From contig JADGJC010000057.1 in assembly GCA_027596075.1 (NCBI GenBank), forward strand, positions 66,127 through 130,126: 64,000 nucleotides of DNA, written 5' to 3'. A program made the translations under genes and the position numbers. Source of the stretch: Rhizophlyctis rosea. Its lineage: Eukaryota > Chytridiomycota > Chytridiomycetes > Rhizophlyctidales > Rhizophlyctidaceae. The notes beneath the pieces are model-generated. The model was not told the DNA's origin. It did no database searches and saw only the letters and a program-made list of their open reading frames with translations. Below, one piece after another: positions 57,845-64,000 of the stretch; within the stretch, counting starts at the first letter, position 1, and each line of letters starts with the position of its first letter.

Positions 57845-59980
57845 AGAATCTGATTATATGGCGGAGGACGACAGTCCACAATGGGATGATGAAGGGGACG
57901 AAGAGGGAAGAGGTATGGGGGGTGAAACTTCGAACGAGTTCCTGCCTCGATCTGAGTTTATATGTATCGTAACTATCGTTCTTGCTAGTCCAACTGGATG
58001 GTGAATATGATGCACCGCAAAGTTCACCAATGATGAAACGGCTAAGCTTGTTATTGCAGCAGAAAGAATACAACAGGGAAGGGACTGGAGGGAAGAAGTG
58101 GACGTGTACCTCTCCAGTTAGACGCGTGGCGCAGTAAGGTTGGGGATCTGAAATGACAAAACCGGTTTTTGAGTTGACCAATCAGCAATTTGACGAAGCG
58201 GACTTGTGCGACAATGGGCGGAGCGGAAGTTGACCGATGTGGACAAAAGCACCGGCCGAAGCATGATCCGCTGCTGATTGGTCGAACAGCGGCTCGGAAC
58301 CGGAGAGGTACTCTCACTAGGCACTCTCACAATTCGATAACTGGTGGGCTGGCGGAATGCAAACCGGTGTGGGATGTTGATGAGTTTTGAGAACTTCTGT
58401 AGTTTCGGGGCCCATTTGCGTTTTGGATACCGAAGTGCTACAGGATTGTATAGCCCAGTTTCAATAGTTGGGACTCGGATGTGACCAGAATTGATCCAAT
58501 GGCATTGCGGTTCCAGCGTCAATTCTGGTTGCCCTCATCTGTCCATGCTTTGAGGATGCTCGAATTCCGGCACGACAACTGGATCGTTCCTCTGAACACG
58601 CTTCTTTCTTCGATCAAATGATCACTTTCGGTTATGCTTGCAGTGTGACCATGGGCGGTTATGCATTGCGAAGATTGTGCTGGAAGCCAATCCTGCCTTC
58701 AGCATGAGCGGTAGCATGGGAATGGTGGTTGAGTCTATGTACTTCGCAGGTACGCCCGCCAGCCACCTTCCGGCGTAATTCCTGCCCGTGAATTGTCGAA
58801 GGATTAAATATTCGCTGATCTGTTGCCTTCTTCTTGAAAAGCTTAAGCTGAGCTCGTGGCGCAGGAAGCGCGTGTGGTGGTCTTCCTCTCTCACTGTCAA
58901 ATACAGTATACTTAGGTAGTTCAGATCGCTTGCAGACGGCACACCCTGCAACTAAAGCGGTGAAGCCGCAAAAGTTCCAGCCAGATCGTTATTACACCCA
59001 ACTTCCTCTGCCAGTAATCTCATAACAACCGCATCAATCATGATGGAAATCACAGCGAAAGTTTGATAGCGCCCCTAGATCGATTTTGGAAGAATCTAAA
59101 GAACGGATTTCTTCGATACACTCTAAGCCGACTGGTGAGATTGAACGGGAATTGCACATATAAATCAATGTCTTGATCACCTTGAATTATACGGAGAGCA
59201 TTCCAGGACTCACCCAAGGATTGAACCACTTGGTTGCATACAGCATTGTCCTTCACTCGGGCATGTCAGATGCATAGGTGTTGGCGGTTGCAACGACCCA
59301 TGCTGGATTCCATGGTGGGGCAATTCAGGATGTCCTTAGCTCCCTGGCAAGTTTTGGGCACAGCTCGGTGCAAGAAAGACGAGGATGTGGCACGGAAACC
59401 ACCATACAGCACATTGAGAGCAAATTAGGAGGAGGTCATGAAAGGGCGACATGAGGTAGCGACCTCACGAAACTACAACAAGTGCTCACCATTTGTCCAC
59501 CCTTTGCAATTCACCCCATTCAAAGTTGGGAAAGAAGCAAAGAGAGACGCTGCCGTGGAAATGGGTCGTATGCTTAGACCTGCATTTTGACCTGTTCCTA
59601 AACGTCAGTGGATGCGCTTTACTTACTTGCTAAGGTGAGGGATGAACTGGAAGCAACGGTAAGTTCGACATCGATGAAACAGGGCTTCCCGCACAAGTGC
59701 ATTCAGGCTGAAAAATGCGTAGACAACTTTACCTTGAGGAACTCCGGTGTTTTGCATAAAGCCTCCACACTTGAGAGCTACAAGTGCTCCTGCGAATATC
59801 TGTTGTTTTATAAGCAATGAAACAGAGTAGATGTTGTTGAACTTGGTTCTTCATTGAGAATCCCCAAGCGCATTAGACGGCATTATGTACAAACTATATA
59901 CAGCATTAGAGCAGAGCAGACCTCCGATTCCTAGTGCAGCATTCTAAATCACATTTTCAATCTATGCCGGGCGTCCCTAA
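57845..59980. other. long gene-poor stretch upstream of the ZIP gene
   Basis: No supported gene from 57845 to ~59730. The first part must contain the ZIP promoter. Scattered short frames (58118-58522, 58622-58951, 59050-59256 on the minus strand) lack ATG starts or family resemblance. The right end (59733-59943) holds two exon-like segments on the minus strand that may belong to the coiled-coil gene (see findings). Confidence 0.5.
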
Positions 59981-61669
59981 CTACTTCACACTCTTATTCA
60001 AACTAGCCAAACTCCCCACGACACTTCCAGCTAAACTCCCCAAGCCACCAGTTTTTGTAACCAACTCCGTTTCACTACCCTTCACACTGCCAATCCTGCT
60101 GAGCAGTTTACCTCCTACTTTCTTTCCTGCTTGTGATTGCTGCTGACTGGCATTCGCCAATGAAATAGCAACCTCCTCCTTCGTCGCCGGGCTAACAGTT
60201 TCAGCCAAGGTCAACAGTCGCTCCGCGTAAGGTCCCGTTGGTATCCCCATTGCGGTGAGCGCACTGATGAGATGGAGAGATTCGGAAGTTAGGGACGTGA
60301 GGACACTTGAAATCTCGGTCTCATGAGTCATGTACAGCTGTTTTTCGGAGGAGAGGGTGGCGATATCCTGTTTGATGGACAGGAGAAGCAGCTTCTTCTG
60401 TGAGATCTCTGTTGTGAGAAAGAGATCGTGGTCGTACAAAGAGGTGAGATCAATTGATGGGAAGTGAGTTGGAGCAGGGTGAGCTGGAGGCAGAGGAAGT
60501 GAAGGCGTTGGCGGCGTTCCTGGTCGGGAGGGCGGATGTGAGGCAGTGGAGGCGGGTGGAAGCACAAGAGGCGGCGGTTGAGGAGGTATTGGTGTTGCAG
60601 CGATGGGTGGTGCAGCAATGGGTGGTGCAAGGGCTAGTGAGCTAGAGGACGGCATAGCGGGGAGAGAGATGTCAGAAGCGTCTCCGAACAGTGCTGGACG
60701 GGTGACGGACGAAAGACGGACTGTTGTCAATATGGAAGGGGCGTCGGTGTCTGGAACGGTAAGTGTTGGATGGCGGGAAATAGATGGTTGAGATGAATTC
60801 AGAGCTGGACTTCGCGATGGTTGACGGCTTAATACAGAACCGCGAGATTGTTGCGAGGTAATTGATGGTCGTCCTTCGATGTATAGACGGTCTTTTTCAC
60901 TAGGTTGTCGATGCACTATGGAATGTCGAGGCGATTGAGAACCTTCTCCCAAGGAACTGCGCAACTTCTGCCAGTTAGAGATCTCACGACCGCTGTCTGG
61001 TACTTTAGGCTTCTCCGCTGGTGGTACCGCTACGGGCCGTTGATTCTTTTGTGCGAGAGTAGATCGTACTTTGGCCCATCCCGTCAAGCCCTGCTTTGTT
61101 GGGGTGCTAACTTTCGTTTTGAATGGAGTTGGCGCAGCCGATTCACTTGCTTTCATTGTTGCTGTTGTGGACGACGCTTCTGTCATTCCATCACCCTGCC
61201 CTCTGCCGAAGCTCTTGCTCCTCCCCCCCACGCTCGACCTTAATTTTCCCCAATTAGAGCGCCCTCTAGATGGTGATCTACGCATTCCCTGTCCTGCTTC
61301 ATCAGCAGCACGGTACAACTTATGGTCCATAACATTCTCCAAACCACGTCCCCATTCACTGCCAGCCTCTGATACTCCTACACCCCACTCCACCGCGTCA
61401 ATTGCTGCGGCGACACTTTCCGGCATCGTAGGAACGAGGCTCGGCGAATGCCCGGCTGTGAAGGCAGAAGATTTGCGTCGGGCATGTTGCTGACTGGAAG
61501 CGGAACGGTCTACCAACAGGGCGCTAGGCGATGCAAGGAGGTTCGAGTTTGATGAAATTGCATCTGAGGACCAGGCCACAATGGTGGAAGTAGGTGCTGC
61601 AGCCGAATGTGCAGGATCATCGCGTGAAGCTTTCCAGGGACCAAGAGTATTATCTGCAGGGTCGGTCAT
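59981..61669 (-). CDS. Ser/Pro-rich coiled-coil protein, function unknown
   Basis: An uninterrupted frame of 562 codons from ATG 61669. The first 250 residues are Ser/Arg-rich and probably disordered, with three copies of a short motif: NWGKLRSSVG (~150), GWAKVRSTLA (~200) and NWQKLRSSLG (~235). Residues ~335-405 are Pro/Ala-rich (PPIAAPPIAATPIPPQPPP). A helical, likely coiled-coil block follows (LYDHDLFLTTEISQKKLLLL, DIATLSSEKQLYMTHETEI, SVLTSLTSESLHLI). A final Lys/Gly/Ser-rich tail ends LASLNKSVK. I do not recognise the family. The stop at 59981 may be bypassed by splicing into a hydrophobic tail (59733-59943), which would make it tail-anchored. Many RS/SP sites suggest phosphorylation. 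Confidence 0.7.
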   Translation of the reverse strand: MTDPADNTLGPWKASRDDPAHSAAAPTSTIVAWSSDAISSNSNLLASPSALLVDRSASSQQHARRKSSAFTAGHSPSLVPTMPESVAAAIDAVEWGVGVSEAGSEWGRGLENVMDHKLYRAADEAGQGMRRSPSRGRSNWGKLRSSVGGRSKSFGRGQGDGMTEASSTTATMKASESAAPTPFKTKVSTPTKQGLTGWAKVRSTLAQKNQRPVAVPPAEKPKVPDSGREISNWQKLRSSLGEGSQSPRHSIVHRQPSEKDRLYIEGRPSITSQQSRGSVLSRQPSRSPALNSSQPSISRHPTLTVPDTDAPSILTTVRLSSVTRPALFGDASDISLPAMPSSSSLALAPPIAAPPIAATPIPPQPPPLVLPPASTASHPPSRPGTPPTPSLPLPPAHPAPTHFPSIDLTSLYDHDLFLTTEISQKKLLLLSIKQDIATLSSEKQLYMTHETEISSVLTSLTSESLHLISALTAMGIPTGPYAERLLTLAETVSPATKEEVAISLANASQQQSQAGKKVGGKLLSRIGSVKGSETELVTKTGGLGSLAGSVVGSLASLNKSVK

Positions 61670-61995
61670 GGACTATGTTACCCTGCCTGATATCTGATGA
61701 CTTTGGCGCATTGGCAGTGGTTCAAAAGTCTCAACAATCATTCCAGTGAGCAACAACCATAACCATATCCAGGTCGGACCACCATGGACCCTGAAAGTGT
61801 CTGGTGAGCCATTGCGCGTCACCAACTTCATCACAACCTCAGGTCGTGGTCCCACCTCCTCACCTCACCATTTCCTTTTTCATCACCGTCACAGTATTTT
61901 CCGTATCAACCGACGGTCATACAACCGATTTCAAACAAAAACGGCACAAGCAGTACCATCTTTCCCACTGAATCCTCCGTATACCCTGCTGCGGG
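61670..61995. promoter_or_regulatory. divergent promoter, coiled-coil gene / DCAF7
   Basis: 326 bp between start codons, no gene seen. Confidence 0.45.
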
Positions 61996-63540
61996 ATGTC
62001 AGATCCTATTCTCTCCACCCCTCCACGCTCGGATCACTTCCCACTCTCAGGGTCCGGAGGAGGTTTCAACCAGAAGGAAATATATTCATACTCGGCACCA
62101 TGGCCCATTTATGGACTGAATTGGTGTCGAAGGCCGGGAACATTCCGTCTTGGATTTGGTAGCTTCATGGAAGAATGGTCCAATAAGGTTCGCCACTGCT
62201 GGTTCGCGTACGCATTATATGGCATGTTAATTTGACATCAACTTTCTACAGTTACAAGTCATTCAACTGCAAGACGAGTCCCGAAACTTTGCAAAAATTG
62301 CGGAAATTGATCATGGATACCCGATAACAAAGCTGCTATGGGCACCTGATAAGGTTGGAAGGTCGCAGTTACGATACGGCAGTTCACTTGCGGTGCAGTG
62401 CAGTATTGACCTGGAGAACAGGGTGCAGGACCAGACCTTTTTGCCACAACTAGTGACTATCTTCGACTATTTGAGCTCAGAGACGCAGATACCGCCGTTG
62501 GAGTGCCAGACGGCAGTGACTCCCCAACGCGTCAAGAGTTTTACCCACAAGCGCACTTGCAAGAAAAGTGCGTTTTAGCGAATATCCGTCGAGGTTCGGT
62601 ATGGTTGCGTAATGTTATTTATGTCTCCTTGCAATCATGCCATGCTAATGATGCGGAAATTCAGAAGCGAGAACTATCAGCTCCTCTAACATCGTTTGAT
62701 TGGAATGAGACAGATGCTAGCATATGCGTTACCAGCAGTATTGACACGACGTGTACGGTGTGGGACATCAATGTGAGCGGATACCGATACCATTTTGTTG
62801 CGTCACATCTCACCATTTCATTGGTCCCCTTCAGACTCAGCAAGCCAAAACACAACTAATAGCGCACGACAAAGAAGTATATGACGTGGCATTCGCCAGA
62901 GGGACTGACATTTTCGCTAGTGTTGGAGCTGATGGGTCTGTTCGCATGTTTGACCTTAGGTAACAACTAGTCATTCCATGCCATGAACCATTCGCATCCG
63001 GATTCACGGCCGATTACAGATCTTTAGAGCATTCCACCATTATTTATGAGACACCACCAGTAAACACCAGTCCGTCATCGGGAGGCGCCGGCGCAGGGTT
63101 GGAAAACCCACCACTGCTGAGATTATCATGGAACAAACAAGATCCGAACTACTTGGCAACCTTCCAAATGGATTCGTCCACAGTTTTGATATTGGATATC
63201 CGGGTCCCCGCTGTTCCCATTACCGAGCTGCACGGCCATGCATCGACTGTCAACGCGGTGGGGTGGGCACCACATTCCAGTGTGCATTTGTGTACAGCGG
63301 GTTGGTTGATATGTTCAGTATCATCATCTGATATGACGCACTCTAACCTTTTCCTCTGCAGGTGATGATTCTCAAGCATTGGTTTGGGACATCAACGGTC
63401 TAATAAAAAATAAGGTCATTCAGGACCCAATACTGTCCTACTCCGCGCCATCTGAAATCAATCAGTTATCTTGGTCAAGTGCATCGAACGAATGGATCGC
63501 AATCTCCTCAGGCAATAAAATTGAGGCGCTGCGCGTCTGA
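61996..63540 (+). CDS. DCAF7: WD40 protein DCAF7/WDR68 (AN11/TTG1 type)
   Basis: About seven exons from ATG 61996. The N-terminus [21 protein letters not shown] is the family hallmark, followed by [41 protein letters not shown] and [19 protein letters not shown] repeats continue with [105 protein letters not shown] and, at the end, [22 protein letters not shown]. It is a scaffold for DYRK/HIPK kinases and a DDB1-CUL4 substrate adaptor; cytosol and nucleus. The very high conservation makes the exon joins secure. Confidence 0.95.
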
Positions 63541-64000
63541 GATTGAATCGTACGGTTTGTGCAGTCCTGAAAAGTTTTGTAAATAGAAAGTCTGTGTATA
63601 TTGACGGAGAAGTGCGCTTTCGTTGCTGAGATGATTGGTTCAAGTATCCGCTTCGAAATTCCATTTTCCACCACTGTAATGCCCAGCGAGGGGACGTGTA
63701 TGTGATGCAACAGGTCAATCGGTCCGACCCACCACAGAAGCATGTTCGGCAATGTAAAGTTACAGCACCTCCATCGGGAGAATAAGGATATGTGATTTGA
63801 TTTTATGTGTATCTACAAAGTTTTCAGCGTTGAGGAAGTTGATCATTTAACACTTCCTACCGCACTGTGATGCCGTGTGCCCGGTAGTTCCCTCGTGGCG
63901 GGATCAACAGGATACTTCTGACCCAATATTCCAAGTTTGTCGATGCCAGCGTTTCCGAGGCAACACGTTGCGCCCGCGCCCACTCTGCTCTTGCTGCATA
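63541..64000. other. 3' flank of DCAF7, end of window
   Basis: 460 bp. Minus-strand frames here have no family match; no gene is supported. A neighbouring gene may begin beyond the window. Confidence 0.45.

Noticed and set aside
58118..58522. 134-codon minus-strand frame upstream of the ZIP gene
   Set aside because: Starts with TTG, no in-frame early ATG with good context, no recognisable domain.

Overview
This window reads as nuclear DNA of a zoosporic (flagellated) fungus, most likely a chytrid; I cannot name the species. The evidence is a compact gene-dense layout with many short GT-AG introns (roughly 50-120 nt, donors GTRNGT, branch points like CTAAC/CTGAC), fungal signatures (a hybrid histidine kinase, a GT32/Och1-like transferase, Cwc2, a GPI-type wall protein) and two ciliary genes: TMEM231 (transition-zone MKS module) and an ENKD1-like enkurin-domain protein. 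Flagellum-less fungi normally lack such genes. About 34 genes are recognised; almost all are spliced. I rebuilt the exons by joining reading frames at plausible splice sites and checking that protein-family motifs continue across each joint.

Layout. 0.7-10.5 kb: a MEDS-domain hybrid histidine kinase, the Ecdysoneless/SGT1 homologue, an F-box/ankyrin protein with two C-terminal membrane helices, and a small ankyrin protein built partly from micro-exons. 11-17.3 kb: mitochondrial aspartate aminotransferase, a LEA_2-like membrane protein, and the splicing proteins CWC2 and GPATCH11. 17.3-18.7 kb: a gene-poor island with a degenerate ~42-bp minisatellite, a duplicated module that looks like an intron 3' end, and a 9-bp ACTAAC array. 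18.7-41.6 kb: housekeeping genes (UXS1, capping protein alpha, a GT8 transferase, PPIL4, the KEOPS subunit CGI121, TANGO2, RBM39, RPB5, TACO1, fatty-acid 2-hydroxylase, a mitochondrial KHE-like protein, the GATOR1 subunit NPRL2, RPS15). 42-54.5 kb: ENKD1, a gene-poor stretch with a ~90-bp direct repeat, GT32, CHMP5/VPS60, a POF1-like nucleotidyltransferase, transaldolase, TMEM231 and a DUF6787 protein. 55-63.5 kb: a secreted GPI-type protein, a ZIP zinc transporter, a Ser/Pro-rich coiled-coil protein and DCAF7/WDR68.

There is no single pathway cluster. Genes often lie as divergent pairs sharing 250-600 bp promoters and convergent pairs with short shared 3' regions. Functional themes recur: RNA processing (CWC2, GPATCH11, PPIL4, RBM39), mitochondrion (aspartate aminotransferase, TACO1, KHE-like, DUF6787), glycan and lipid building (UXS1, GT8, GT32, FA2H), cilium (ENKD1, TMEM231), and signalling/nutrient sensing (the kinase, NPRL2, the ZIP transporter). 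No tRNA, rRNA, CRISPR array, intact transposon or viral insertion was recognised.
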